Shown piece after piece: positions 32,098 through 43,384 of a stretch of DNA of 64,000 nt. Both the position numbers and the translations under genes were made by a program. This DNA comes from Halichoerus grypus. Lineage: Eukaryota > Chordata > Mammalia > Carnivora > Phocidae. Each line of letters starts with the position of its first letter. Positions within the stretch are counted from its first letter, which is position 1. Location of the stretch: contig NC_135715.1 in the NCBI RefSeq assembly GCF_964656455.1, positions 73,483,414 to 73,547,413 on the forward strand, read 5' to 3'. A model generated the notes under the pieces. That model had not been told where the DNA came from. It saw only the letters and a program-made list of their open reading frames with translations, and ran no database searches.

Positions 32098-32950
32098 AAT
32101 GAAACTTGACCATTCACTTACACCATACACAAAGATAAACTCTAAATGGATGAAAGACCTCAATGTGAGGCAGGAATCCATCACAGTCCTAGAGAAGAAC
32201 ATAGGCAATAACCTCTTCAACATCGGCCACAGCAACTTCTTTCAAGACACATCTCCAAAGGCAAGGGAAACAAAAGCAAAAATGAACTTTTGGGACTTCA
32301 TCAAGATAAAAAGCTTCTGCACAGCAAAGGAAACAGTCAACAAAACAAAGAGGCAACCCACAGAATGGGAGAAGATATTTGCAAATGACACTACAGATAA
32401 AGGGCTGGTATCCAAGATCTATAAAGAACTTCTCAAACTCAACACCCAAAAAACAAATAATCAAGCCAAAAAATGGGCAGAAGACATGAACAGACACTTC
32501 TCCAAAGAAGACATACAAATGGCTAACAGACACATGAAAAAATGTTCATCACCATCAGCCATCAGGGAAATTCAAATCAAAAGCACATTGAGATACCACA
32601 TTACACCAGTTAGAATGGCAAAAATTGACAAGGCAAGAAATAACAAATGTTGGAGAGGTTGTGGAGAAAGGGGAACCTTCTTACACTGTTGGTGGGAATG
32701 CAAGTTGGTACAGCCACTTTGGAAAACAGTTGGAGTTTCCTCAAAAAATTAAAAATAGAGCTACCCTATGACCCAGCAATTGCACTACTGGGTATTTACC
32801 CTAAAGATACAGATGTAGTGAAAAGAAGGGCCACATGCACCCCACTGTTTATAGCAGCAATGTCCACAATAGCCAAATTGTGGAAAGAGGCAAGATGCCT
32901 TTCAACAGACGAATGGATAAAGAAGATGTGGTCCATATATACAATGGAAT
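32098..32950 (+). pseudogene. L1 ORF2 C-terminal remnant
   Basis: The frame contains [20 protein letters not shown] and [20 protein letters not shown], followed by the cysteine-rich [20 protein letters not shown] motif of the L1 ORF2 C-terminal domain (CX3CX7HX4C type). It shifts frame near 32730-32750 and continues as [20 protein letters not shown] in another frame. It is a dead remnant of the insertion at 32098. Confidence 0.9.
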
Positions 32951-33392
32951 ATTAGCCATCAGAAAGGGTGAATACCCAACTTTTGCATCAACATGGATGG
33001 AACTGGAGGAGATTATACTAAGTGAAATAAGTTAAGTAGAGAAAGCCAATTATCATATGGTTTCACTTATTTGTGGAACATAAGGAGTAGCATGGAGGAC
33101 ATTAAGAGAAGGAAGGGAAAAATGAAGGGGGGCGGAATCGGAGGGGGAGATGAACCATGAGAGACTATGGACTCCAAGAAACAACCTGAGGGTTTTAGAA
33201 GGGTGGGGGGATGGGTTAGCCCAGTGATGGGTATTAAGGAGGGCATGTATTGCATGGAGCACTGGGTGTTATGCGCAAACAATGAATCATGGAACACTAC
33301 ATCAAAAATTAATGATGTATTGTATGGTGACTGACATAACATAATAAACAAATGAATATCCCTTTAAAAAATAAAATTTAAACCATAAAAAA
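32098..33392 (+). mobile_element. carnivoran L1 3' end, sense, 5'-truncated
   Basis: It starts in the ORF2 C-terminal region (AAACTTGACCATTCACTTAC) and runs through the ORF2 stop and the 3' UTR ('ggagcactgggtgttatgcg', 'aacactacatcaaaaattaatg', 'ataataaacaaatgaatat') to a short A-tail. AAATATTG(T/C)TTCTTCA borders it at 32082-32097 and 33393-33408. It corresponds to 15840-17097 in opposite orientation. Strong truncation and at least one frameshift make it inactive. Confidence 0.93.
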
Positions 33393-33408
33393 AAATATTG
33401 CTTCTTCA

Positions 33409-33790
33409 TTATTTCTCCTTTATCCGTCTGGGATTCCATTACACATATTTTAAATCTTGTTTTACTTGCCTAATACATATCTCTTACGCTCTTTTCTGTG
33501 TTCCTATCTTTTTTTTCTCCATGCTTCGGTCTGGATATTTTATTCTGATATTCTTGACTAATTCTCTTTAAACCTATCCATTGAATTTCATTATAGTATA
33601 GTAGTCATCCTTTTTTTTTTTTTTTATACTTTGTAGTTTCCTGCTAAAATTCACCATCTTAGCATTTAATTCCTTGAGCATTTGATCACGGTTATTTAAA
33701 GATGCATGTTTGAATACTCCACTATGTGGCTGGATCTCTTGTGGCTCAGTTTCTATGGCTTGGTTGTGGAGGGGCACGCCACCCATGGCT
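33409..33790 (-). mobile_element. old L1M 5' region, antisense, right part
   Basis: This continues the element interrupted at 32097. 'atttctcctttatccgtctggg', 'ctttctgctaaaattc'-like wording, 'catttgatcacggttatttaaag' and 'ggatctcttgtggctcagtttct' fit reversed old L1 5' sequence. A T-run lies at 33611-33627. Confidence 0.6.
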
Positions 33791-34039
33791 GTTTTCCATC
33801 TCAGATTGACGGGAAATCCCTCCAGCCAAGAGCACTAATAGACCTTTCTGCCTGTGCTATTTCAAGTCACTTATGCCCACACTAATTTCTTCTAATATTA
33901 TACTCAGATTGTTTCTTACTGGTTTATATTTTCAAAACTTGTTGCTATTTCAATTAAAAGTATCTTCACCAAGGACCAAATTGAAGCTCAGAGCAACTAA
34001 TATCACACAGCATTCAGTGGCTTTAGTGGACATTTGTTA

Positions 34040-34480
34040 ATTTGACTATAGCTCAGTGTGTCAAAGCCCATCCTATGTTTGGGGCATGGAGTCAGGGCTT
34101 GGGATATTCTTTCCACACAGACACATGACCCCTCTTGGTCAACCAGATGTTCCCACTGGGACTTTGTTTCTGGAGTGAGTGAGGTAGAGGTGTAGGAAAC
34201 TCCACAGACCTCATGCCAGGGTTGGTGGTGGAGGCTGTAACATTGGTTCTGATCCATCAGCAGGAGCCATGGCATCCCTGCCAGATTTGTCCCTCTGTGT
34301 GAATTCGGGTGTCCTTTTAGCCACCTGCTCCCGCCCCTTGGTTCTGGCCTCTTTCTGAGACTTCCCTTTAATTCTGTGAGTTATCTGATACGCTTTCAAT
34401 CAACCCATTCCTGTTCTGTAGAAACTAAACAGAGTGGGCTTTTATTGTTTGCAACCACAGATCGTGACTAATTCAGTGAC
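34040..34480 (+). mobile_element. MaLR/MLT1-like LTR remnant, sense
   Basis: The right end, CAGAGTGGGCTTTTATTGTT followed by TGCAACCACAGATCGTGACTAATTCA, matches the 3' end typical of MLT1-type LTRs ('gtgggtttctgttacttgcaaccaagagtcctgactaa'). The left portion is diverged and its boundary is a guess. MaLR elements are old nonautonomous relatives of ERVL. No internal coding region is present. Confidence 0.5.
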
Positions 34481-35709
34481 CAAGCAGTTGAGAACTCGAG
34501 AGGGCCAGGTGGCTTCTCCATCCTTTGCTGCAGACTCAGCTGAGAGATGGCTGTGTTTCAGACCCAGAAACCTGGCGTGATTTAGTCTCCTGCCCAGGGA
34601 GGTTGTAAGGGATGCTGAGCATGCTACAGAGTACTCACTAAATTGTGTGCAATTTCCCTGAAAAAGTAAAATAATAATTTACGCCCTTTAACAAGCTTGA
34701 AAGGACTCATTAGTGAGAGAACAATGAGAAACAAATTAGGGAGAGAACAATGCATGAAATTGTTCTGTGGTTGACACAGATGGAAGCTGGGCCTGTGTCT
34801 TGACCTGGCTTGGCTGGCCTGGTGGGTTATAAACTGTGCCCTGAGCAGCCACGTAGGAGGTGATGGAATCTTCCTCATCAGGGTCTCCCCTCTTGGGAGG
34901 CTTCTCTGGGTTTTCTCCAATGCCTTTGTGGAGATCAGTGTTCTTGGGACAGACAGGCTCTGGCAGCTCCTCTAGCTGGCAGTTCCTGACCCTGAACCTG
35001 ACCCTCAGCTGCACTGCACCTGCCTGGCTACTCCATAAAGAGTGCTAAACTCAGTCTCCATTGCTTGGAGGATTGAAGACTGTGATATGTATTGCAGATG
35101 CCTCTGTCCTGCCTCTCCAACCAGATGTGAGTTCCAGGAGCACAGGGCCAAGTTCTTCTATCTCCTCGTATACTGTGCACTCAGTAGGTTTTAGTAAATG
35201 TTATTTGGCAGTGATGTGGCTGGCTGGTTTATCCTTCTCCTCTTTGCTAACTCTTACTTCCAAATTGCCACGTTGCTCGGCAGGTGGATTCAAGTGGAAA
35301 AGTACATGTGAGGTCAGAATGTTGCTTCCTGTCAGAGGTTCTGAATTTGGGGATGATAGGGAGAGGAAGACTTTGCAAGTGGATGGGTAAGTCTTGTCTT
35401 TTTTCTTTCTATGAGGTCAATTCCTGGCTTCGTGCTGCTACAGACGTAACAGTTGCTGTCTACTTGATGGTCTGCATGTTGATGGTGAACTTTGAAGATT
35501 CTGTCATATATTTTCATCTACATTCAGGATGTCTTTGCCCTGTGTACTCCAGATGCAACCTGGGGGCATTCTCTCACTTGTGCCCCAGTATTCACATAAG
35601 CCTGGGCTTCTCATTCAGCTTTTCCATCCAGGTACCTTTAATGCCAGGGGAGAAGTGCATATAAACCAACAGTAGTCCTCCAACAGGTTTCCCACCTTCA
35701 CCGCCTTCA
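34481..35709. other. unique sequence, nothing recognised
   Basis: No repeat family is named with confidence. A plus-strand frame of 126 codons (35284-35664) shows no domain, only Ser/Phe/Leu-rich composition from pyrimidine-rich DNA. Confidence 0.35.
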
Positions 35710-36235
35710 ACCGCCAAGGTTGCTATTTAAAGCATAAATCAGATCAAATAGCCCCACTGTTGAAAACTTTCCCAAGGTTTCCTGTCATCCTGGGGGTTCT
35801 TCACCATGGCTTTTTAAAAAGCCTGCAGAGGCTGGTCTCTTTCTGTCTTTCTGTTGCCACTTCTTGCCTTTTACCTCCTTGCTCATGACTCTCCAGACAC
35901 ACTGGTCTCCTTCCTACCTTTTGAACTCTTTAAACCTCAGGACCTTTGCATTTGCTGTGTTCTATGCCTGGAACACCACCCACAGGTCATCTCACATCTT
36001 GTTGCTTCTTGTTGTCATTCAGATCTCAGCTCAAATATCACCTCCTCCCTGACCATTCATCTAATTTAGCCATCCCTTCCTCCAGTCACTGTATATACTT
36101 TGTTCAGTTTTAGTTCCTTTACAAGACTTATCTTTTCCTAAAATTATCTTATTCATTTATTTATACACCTAGAACCATGCCTGGTGCATAGTTGTTCCTT
36201 GGTAACATTTTGTTGGGTAAATGAATCAAGGAAAA
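35710..36235 (+). mobile_element. L2 LINE 3' region, sense
   Basis: The full L2 3' order is visible: 'aggctggtctctttctgtc', 'ctccttgctcatgactctcc', 'caggacctttgcatttgctgt', 'tcagatctcagctcaaatatcacctcct', 'ccctgaccattcatctaa', 'attatcttattcatttatt' and the terminal 'gcctggtgcatagttg ... gggtaaatgaatcaa'. L2 has been dead since early mammals. This is the best-preserved copy in the window. Confidence 0.9.
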
Positions 36236-36423
36236 AACTAGTGGGAAATGTTTTTAATGTCTATAGGCATATTTAAAAAATTTAACATGAAATTTTCAGC
36301 CCACTTCAAAACACTTATGCTAATTTACTATAAAACTATAATTTAAATTACCTATGTAGTGAAAATGCTTAGCATATGGCAAATTGAGTAAATTGATTAT
36401 TCAACAAGTGAACAAATTCATTA

Positions 36424-36442
36424 TTGAATGAATGAATGAATG
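36424..36442 (+). repeat. (TGAA)n microsatellite
   Basis: Four TGAA units and a partial one follow an AATTCATTATT context. They may be the tail of an unrecognised LINE remnant. Confidence 0.75.
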
Positions 36443-38314
36443 ATGAAAGTTGATGCTCCAGAGATGTGCACCACTTTTATCCTGTGGCATCTTGCACATC
36501 CTGGCACAATGCTGGGTACACAGACCCAAGAACACAATCTTGTGAACTTGATGGGAACGTGCTGCTCTGTGGGTCTCTCTCCTCCTTATGGAGAAGGAAG
36601 AATTTTCTGAGTCACAGAGTGCTTCCCAAAACCAAAAGAAGCAAGACTTTCAGATTATTTTCTCCTTGGGATTTCACACCTCTCTAGGAGTTCAGATAAC
36701 TAAGAACCAAGCTCATGATCATTATCATCACCAATCCAGACTTTCCACAGAACAGAAGGAACAAAGTTTCCATCCCTGCAAGAGCACTCATGGCCAATCC
36801 CTCCCTTCCTGGGTGAGCAACTCTGAAGGAGGCCCCTTAATGATCTCTGCCCCAGTAAGTTTTCTAGCCAGCTCTCCATCCCCTGAACTGAATCAGCTGC
36901 CTTTTGGATCACTTTCAAGAAAATTACACCTGCCAGATTGATTGCCCCCTTGCACCCAACATCCTTTGGGCGGTCTTTCTTCCCAGGCATGTGATGAAGA
37001 AATCTCTTCATGCAGATTGCTGGCATAATGTTAAATAGAATCAGACAAAGGAAATTCTGGGGGAAAATCACAGTTTGTGTCCTTAATCAACTGGAAATGC
37101 CCCTTATCCTTCTAGTTGGATAAAATGCAGTCTTTCTCACTTGCAACTTCTCATTTATAGATTTTTATAGCTTTTTGGAGACAATTTTCCATGGTCTTTT
37201 GCATTTTGTGTGTCTTATTAGCAGAGGCAATGATGGCCTTGGCTCTGGATGAGTTTTCAAGGAAGTTTGTGTAGTAAACTTTGAAATGTAGAAAAAATGT
37301 CCCCCTCTGGACACAAAGTAGAATTTTCCTGACCAGAATAATAAAGATAATGTCTCCATCCAAGGCAAAGGTTGGGCAGATTTGCCAGCAGCCTCTTATA
37401 GGATTGAGGGTTTCCTAACTAAGCATAGTGACAAAGACCCACTGTGTGTTCACCCCCCATTGGACTGCTCCACTGTGACCCATGAACTTGGGAGAGTGGT
37501 TCAGGGGAACATGCTTCTTGATGTGCTATGAGTAATTAAGACCTTTGTCTCTGACCCTAGAGTCTCATGTCTTCTGCCCACATCCATGGAATTGTGGCAG
37601 GCTAATTTAATGGGAAAGCAGGGTAAAATCTCACATCATTTCATCCTTTGGATGGCCTGTAGTTGGGGATGTGCCTCTACTATGTCCACAAGGGCCACCA
37701 CTAAACGTTGACTCTGTGGTGGTGTTGGTGGATCTCCCAGTTTTTAGGAGTCTTCAAATTTAACCTTAGGTCATTTTCTCCACTACCCGGTACCATTTCC
37801 TACCACCCAGTGAGCCAGAAAGTGCCAGGTGGGATGGCAGGAGGGGATAGTTAATAAGAACAGACCCAGATGAATGGAACAGGAGCCCTGGAGTGTGAGT
37901 CAATGAGGCGAATGCTGAGACATGATGTGCTGGGAGAAAACATCAAATCCCAGCTCCAAATAAAGGGCTAATGTCCAGACCTCCAGGAGGCCACTCTGCC
38001 TGGGAAACAGAAACCCATTACCCTGGGTATCAAGAATATTAAGAATAAGAGACCTGGGATCGAGGCCAAGTCTGGATCCATTCCAGGCTGTCCCTTGGCA
38101 GGAGACACAGGGCTGCAGTGAAACAGAAATGAACCAACATAAGGAAACCACCAAACTCATCTCTGAATCAGGATTTGGCAGCTTCTCATTCCTCTTTCCA
38201 TTGTGTTATCCTCTATGATGCTATAGATAGAAGAGGCTATAATAATGATTTTATAAAAACAAAACAAAACACAAAAACTGCTACCAAATGTAACTCTTGC
38301 AGAGAGAGCTAGGT
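36443..38314. other. unique sequence, nothing recognised
   Basis: No interspersed repeat or exon is supported. An AAAAC-rich run is present at 38256-38278. Confidence 0.35.
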
Positions 38315-38460
38315 GGGCAAAGGGATGGGCCTTGAGTCTGGAGCCAGAAGTTACTGAGTGTAGGTCTTGGCTCTGCCACCTGTGCACAGAGGAGACCCAC
38401 TTCCCCACCTACAAAAAGGAGGACCAGAACAGGACACTAGTCATTGTGTGTGCAAGAGCT
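38315..38460 (+). mobile_element. MIR fragment, sense
   Basis: 'tgagtctggagccagaagtt', 'gtaggtcttggctctgccacct' and 'acccacttccccacctacaaaaag' match the MIR tRNA-like head and the start of its body. Confidence 0.65.
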
Positions 38461-38619
38461 CTCAGGCAACTGGGGTGCAGAAGTGGGTGGGCATGGAGCA
38501 GAGGGCTCAGGTGAGGTGGAGGGAGGGGAAAGTTACCCCTCAAGGGGGTCACTGAACACCAATGAAGTCCCCTTCTCAAAATCTTTCTTCCAAAATGAGA
38601 TCCCACACTTCCTGGCTTT

Positions 38620-38860
38620 CAGTCACAGTAATATTAATAGTAAAAGCCATGATTTAATAGGTGTGTATGATAAGCCAGATGTTTCACACATACGTGATGT
38701 TATTTCTAATCTTGAATCATAATGACATTTGTAATATTTACAAAAACTCTGAATGGTTCTCATATTTCAAATGAAGAAACTGGTTCTCAAGAAACATGCA
38801 ATGCATGGTCAAGGTCACACAGAGAGCTTAAAGCTGGGAGTCACACCCAGGAAGATGGTC
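38620..38860 (-). mobile_element. MIR SINE, antisense
   Basis: 'gtgtgtatgataagccagatg', 'tttcacacatacgtgatgttatttc', 'atttcaaatgaagaaactgg', 'atgcatggtcaaggtcacacaga' and 'gggagtcacacccagga' are in antisense MIR order. Confidence 0.75.
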
Positions 38861-38959
38861 AGAGAAGGAGAAGCCACAGTCCTGGGATAGTTCTACAGCT
38901 GCCCAGAATGACACTCAGTGGAAGAATGTGGTTTTCTCCTTGGCAACCATACACCTAAC

Positions 38960-39078
38960 ATTGGTACCACAGTTTGTTAGAATGAGAAGTCCTTTTCCAT
39001 GTGTTGTCTATTTAACCCTCACATCTACCCTGCTGGGTGGTTTTATTATTTGCACAGGAGGTAGTGTGGCTCCCGGAG
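38960..39078 (-). mobile_element. MIR fragment, antisense
   Basis: 'ccatgtgttgtctatttaaccctcacatct' and 'gctgggtggttttattatttgcaca' match the first part of an antisense MIR. It then fades into unique sequence. Confidence 0.6.
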
Positions 39079-39589
39079 GATTGTGGCAGCAGCAGAGTCT
39101 GCAAGGAGATGCAGAGGGCAACCGAGAAGTTCTGCCAGGGTAGGAACAATGACGTGGCCAGTAATGTAGGTGGGGCTGTGGAAGTTGGGGGGAGGGGCAA
39201 ATACCCCAAGGAGGACCGGTCTTGACCTTGTGGACAGAATAATAGCATATTTTTGCCAAATATGTCCTGTGGACCAGGCTTGATCTGGCCCTGACTCTCC
39301 TCACCGCTTCCCCCGCCCCCCTCAGCTTGGAGCTAGCCAGTGAAGCATGGCAGCCTGTTGCTTGGACTCCCTGACACAGCAGATGTGGGGGCCAGGCTCC
39401 AAGTAGACTGAAAGATAACCTGGGGGCCCAGGTCATGGTTCTGGAATAGGACGTCAGAAGTACCAACCTCTGACACAATCTTTCTCATTCCCCAGGATGC
39501 TCTAGACTTGCCCTTGGCCCACAGATGGGCCCAGAAGACATCTAAGGTCACCCTAAAGGCAGGCAGCCTTGTCCATTGGCTCTCAGAGC

Positions 39590-39660
39590 CTAGGAGTTGT
39601 GTATTATTATTCTTATTTTGCAGACTAGGAAACTGAGGTTTAAAGAGTTTATCTTGCCTC
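39590..39660 (-). mobile_element. MIR fragment, antisense
   Basis: 'attattattcttattttgcagactaggaaactgaggtttaaagag' is the MIR 'cattttacagatgaggaaactgaggc' block. Only the centre of the element is recognisable. Confidence 0.6.
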
Positions 39661-40111
39661 TCTCTTTCCTTGCCCACAGTGCCATCAACACTTCAGGCAT
39701 TGGCCAGGGAGGTGAACTGACCTCAGTGGTTAATGAAGATGAGTATGTGTTCCTGAAGTGGTGGGCTTTAAAGTCGGACTCTAATGGAGGAGCTGTGTGG
39801 CTCAGTTGTGTCAGGGCAGAAGGCAAGGCTGAGCAAGAGAGGGAAGGCAGCCCTAGGCAGCAAACTGGCAACCTGGGCAACAGAACAGGTGGATCTTAGT
39901 AAGGAGCCAAATGGTGCAACTTTACTGGTGGTGGAGGGTCTGCAAGCATGCACAGGGACAATGTCAGTCTTTCCTTGGAGTGATGGAGCCCAGGAGATGG
40001 ATGGAGTCATGGGAGAGTGCATTCCCACAGACAGGGAAGAATGTGGAGGCAGGACCATTGACCCAAATGTGGGTGGGCTTGGAGTCTATGAAAAATGGGT
40101 TCAATGTTCCC

Positions 40112-40297
40112 TCAGAACTGTGGTTTCAAATTTGCTTGTCCACTGGAATTGCTTGAACAGCTTTAAAAATATTGGTAGTTGGGTCCTACCCCACAGAAAT
40201 TCAGATGCAATTGGTCTGGTTTGTGAGCTGGGCATTGGTATTTTTAAAAGATCCTGTGGTGGTTCTGATGTGCAGCCACGGTTGAGAACCGCTAGCT
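40112..40297. mobile_element. MER5A hAT-Charlie element, near complete
   Basis: The left terminal region ACTGTGGTTTCAAATTTGC and the right GCCACGGTTGAGAACCGCTA are inverted repeats matching MER5 ends. Between them are 'actggaattgcttgaacagc', 'gggtcctaccccacagaaattc', 'aattggtctggtttgtgagct' and 'ggtatttttaaaag'. Length is about 186 bp, typical for the family. It lies inside a 186-codon chance frame (39784-40344). Confidence 0.85.
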
Positions 40298-40599
40298 TAG
40301 CGGGGGAAGGTAATTGCGCATGTCACATACTGGGCCAGGAGTGAGATGGAAGTGAATGGTGCATGGTAGCTATGCAAAGAAGGGGTAACAAATGACTCAA
40401 TCTGTAGGTTCTTAAAACAGGAATTAGATTTCCTAAACAAAATCCTACTAAAATGCCCCACAGATAACTTAAAGCAGTCCTGTGGTGGAAAAAATTGAAT
40501 AATCACCTAATTTATTTCTTCATTATGATGAGATTTGCATCCATTAGTCTTTTTCATGACATATCCTTGGAAAGTGAGGGACAGTTGGATGCCCCAGGG

Positions 40600-41030
40600 T
40601 TTAGAATTGTGGGGACCAGGCTTCAGCTCAGCTCATACAGTTCTTAAACTCATGTGCAAAATAAGTTTGCAAACTCCCCACCTCTGGGCCTAAAGACTGG
40701 AAGGCACTAATGTTGTTGTTGTCATTTCTAAGATTTTATTTATTTATTTGAGAGAGAGAGCACACAAACGGAAGGGAGGGACATAGGGAGAGTGAGAAGC
40801 AGACCCCTGCTGAGCAGGGAGCCTGATGCAGGCTCAATCCCAGGACCCCGGGATCATGACCTGAACTGAAGATAGACACTTAAATAACTGAGCCATCCAG
40901 GTGCCTCGGCACTAATGTTTTTAGATGGAACCTGGAAAAGGTGTGTCTAACAAACTAGCAAACTCCCCAGGTGACTATGTGACAAAGATGATCTGTGGCC
41001 CCATGTTGAGAAATGCTGATTTAGGGACAG
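40600..41030. mobile_element. hAT-Charlie-like remnant split by a SINE
   Basis: After the SINE, 'aaactccccaggtgactatgtg' and 'ccccatgttgagaaatgctgat' resemble the MER5 right half. Before it, 'gcaaactccccacctctgggcc' may belong to the left half. It is diverged and boundaries are uncertain. Confidence 0.4.
40715..40907 (-). mobile_element. carnivoran SINE, antisense
   Basis: 'aagattttatttatttatttgagaga', 'gctgagcagggagcctgatgc', 'gggatcatgacctgaac' and 'actgagccatccaggtgcct' form the reversed body and head. GGCACTAATGTT occurs at 40703-40714 and 40908-40919 as a perfect 12-base target-site duplication. Confidence 0.95.
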
Positions 41031-41935
41031 GGTATAAAGTCTTAATGTATTTGGTTCTCTTAGGAGCACTCTAAGCCACCCTATCAGCATCCGGTGTGAA
41101 GAATATTTACAGTTTAATGGAAGCTGGAGGGAGGAAAATCAATTCCTAGTGCTCCAGTCTAAGTATTTGTCTAGAGCGAGTGCAAGGGATGTCCCATTTG
41201 GTATGTCCTCACATATCACAAGACTCATGACAGTGCCTGCATGCAGAGCTTCAGCCTGTCAAGAAGAATTTTACACTCCACAGCCCAAGGCAGCCCCATA
41301 TCTGAAACACTGTCAGAAATGCTGAAAGCCCTCTAGAGCCTTCCACCTGAGGCTGGGGGATATGGGGCAGCTGGCTTCCTGGTTCATCTTTGCTTAAGGC
41401 CCTCGTGGTCTGAGAGGGAAGCTCTAAAGATGGAGGGTTGCCTAGGAGTTTTGCCTGAGTGACATTGTATAGCTAGGATACTCCATGAATACTCCCTCAG
41501 CACAGCCAAGGTTTCTAAGCTCACCAGATAGTGGGGATGTGTTAATGTGCCCTCATGCACAATAGAAAAGCAGGCCCATGCTAAAGAAAAACAGAGACAG
41601 ATCTGCTTCAGGGAGGAGTCATCTTGTTTTCAGTTAGGGATGAGCATTTCATTTAATTGTTTCATTGGGGGTATCACTAACCACTTTAACTATGGGGAGA
41701 GAGCCCATATCATGCATAGTCCTGAGCAAAAGAATGCCAGGCTAAAGGGAGGGGACACAGAAGAACGGTGATGGGATTCAGGAAGGGGCTAGGTAGCCAG
41801 CCCCACTGCAAGTCTTGGACGTGGTTCCTCTTGGCATCTTACTTTTCCCTCATTGAAAGGATGCATGCTGGCTGTCCCTGCACCTTTGGGGGTTAAGGAG
41901 ATCATGTTGTCCTCCAACAAACCATTTTAGCTGCA
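41031..41935. other. unique sequence, nothing recognised
   Basis: No repeat or gene is visible. The segment may include part of the 5' flank of the processed pseudogene that follows. Confidence 0.35.
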
Positions 41936-42830
41936 AAGAATGAAGACCAGAAAATGAGTTGTACATTGGAGAAGACCTTTGCTGATGCTATGACTCTTGC
42001 TGAAAGATCAAGAGACTGTGACAAAGCAGCAAAATCTCTTTATGAGCAAACCATGGCTCTCAAGAGGAGTGGAAGTAATGAAGCAGTATTAGGAAGAAAT
42101 TCAAGAACTGAATGAAGACTCAAGATATTGGCGAAGGCACAGCAGAGATCAGATGGAGACTGGCAGCAAGAGCACAAAGAACTTCATACATCCCTGGAGG
42201 AACATCAGTAGGCTTTGGGACTTACCATGAGCAAGTGCTGAGAGCAAATGTTTGGGTTGCTAATGGCTAACCAAAAGGATGACCTTGGTATAATAATGAA
42301 ATTTAATGAGCATCACTCTAAGATATTATGATCCCATGCTGACCAGGTAATGGAAATAGCAGCAGTAATGAGGAAAGCCACTGAGATTGGTGAGCATCAG
42401 GGTTGTATGAATAGGAAAAGAATTTTCAACTTAAACAGGAAATCAAGGATTTGAGAGAAATCCTACAAACTCAAGATTCAAGTTTTAGCCTCACAAAAGA
42501 TGATGCATAAGAAAGTACACTCTTTGTTATCAGTCTCTGTCAATTCTTGCCAATTGATCTGAACCTGAGAAGAGCTGAACATTTCTGTGACATGGCTCCA
42601 AAAGAGCCCCAGGGCTGGCCTGCTACATTAGTTAGTTAATGGAATAATAGTGAATAATAAGAAATCACCACCTGAATCATTTATTACTTTTAGATTATGT
42701 ACAATACACTGGCAAGTGACATTTTTAAAAGATCATTTCTGAAAATGCATAATAAAAGAACTAGACATTATTCTTATTAAAATGTAATTTAAAAATAATT
42801 CAATAGATGGGAAGTTCTCCAGATGAAATC
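41936..42830 (+). pseudogene. FGFR1OP2: processed pseudogene of FGFR1OP2
   Basis: From ATG at 41954 the translation starts MSCTLEKTFADAMTLAERSR and continues to YEQTMAL, as in the N-terminus of the coiled-coil protein FGFR1OP2 (a SIKE-family relative). After a frameshift near 42063 it gives EEIQELNE. At 42167-42208 it gives QEHKELHTSLEEHQ, then EIAAVMRKATEIGEHQG and REILQTQDSSFSLTKDDA near 42450-42510. Exons are fused without introns, part of the middle is missing, and stops and frameshifts interrupt the frame. It is therefore a retrocopy. SIKE1 is a poorer match. An A-rich end near 42760-42800 may be decayed 3' UTR and tail. Known partner proteins act in STRIPAK complexes; no function is expected here. 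Confidence 0.88.
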
Positions 42831-42834
42831 ATAG

Positions 42835-43062
42835 GGTAATTCCATGTTTATTTTTTGAGGAATTGCTGCTCTCCAAAGTGGCTGCACCATTTTACATTCC
42901 CATCAGCGATGTAGGAGAGTTTCAATCTCTCCACATCCTATTATTGTCTCTTTTTTATTAGAACCATCGTATTAACTGTGAAGTGGTACCTCCCTGTGGT
43001 TTTGATTAGCATTTCCCTAATGATTAATAATATTATGCATTTTTTCATGTGGTCCCCTGCAC
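42835..43062 (-). mobile_element. L1M ORF2 C-terminal/3' fragment, antisense, left part
   Basis: 'ctccaaagtggctgcaccat', 'ttttacattcccatcagcg', 'ctccacatcctattattgtc' and 'ttgattagcatttccctaatg' are reversed L1M sequence. It breaks off at about 43062 and matching L1M resumes near 43385. Confidence 0.85.
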
Positions 43063-43384
43063 CAGTAAACTCACCCCATTAATCCTTTGGATGCAAAAAA
43101 CAAAGGCCAAGGGATGCTTACCTGGTACTTCCAAGACATAAGGCTGTACTTTTAGGCATCTTAGGTGCACCATGTCGTGTTGTTGCCTCCAGAAAACATG
43201 TAGGAACCGGTCCAGTCATTTAAACTTTGACCCCTTTTCCTTTCTACTGCTCCTTCTTTTCCAAAAGTGCCTGCTTTGCTTGAGTAGCTTTGAAAACTTG
43301 ATAAGCCGCCCTTTTTTTCCAGATTTTCTGGAACCAAAGGGATCATGTTTCTTTACTCTTGCTCTGTCATCTTTCCCTATTTTT
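43063..43384. other. unidentified insertion between two L1M segments
   Basis: About 320 bases with no L1 similarity separate L1M blocks that would be near neighbours in an intact element. On the minus strand a 61-codon frame (43161-43346) reads NLEKKGGLSSFQSYSSKAGT. The composition (acidic/lysine-rich, then a C-terminal stretch with Cys and Trp) is compatible with a retrocopied mRNA, but I do not recognise it. Confidence 0.35.

Noticed and set aside
32087..32955. 221-codon plus-strand frame as a host gene
   Set aside because: It is the C-terminal part of L1 ORF2 in a 5'-truncated, frameshifted insertion bounded by a target-site duplication.
35806..35823. Perfect 16-base palindrome GGCTTTTTAAAAAGCC
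   Set aside because: It lies within an L2 LINE remnant, is short and A/T-centred, and has no sign of function.
39784..40344. 186-codon plus-strand open frame
   Set aside because: It runs through a MER5A transposon (40112-40297), so it cannot be a conserved coding exon over its length.
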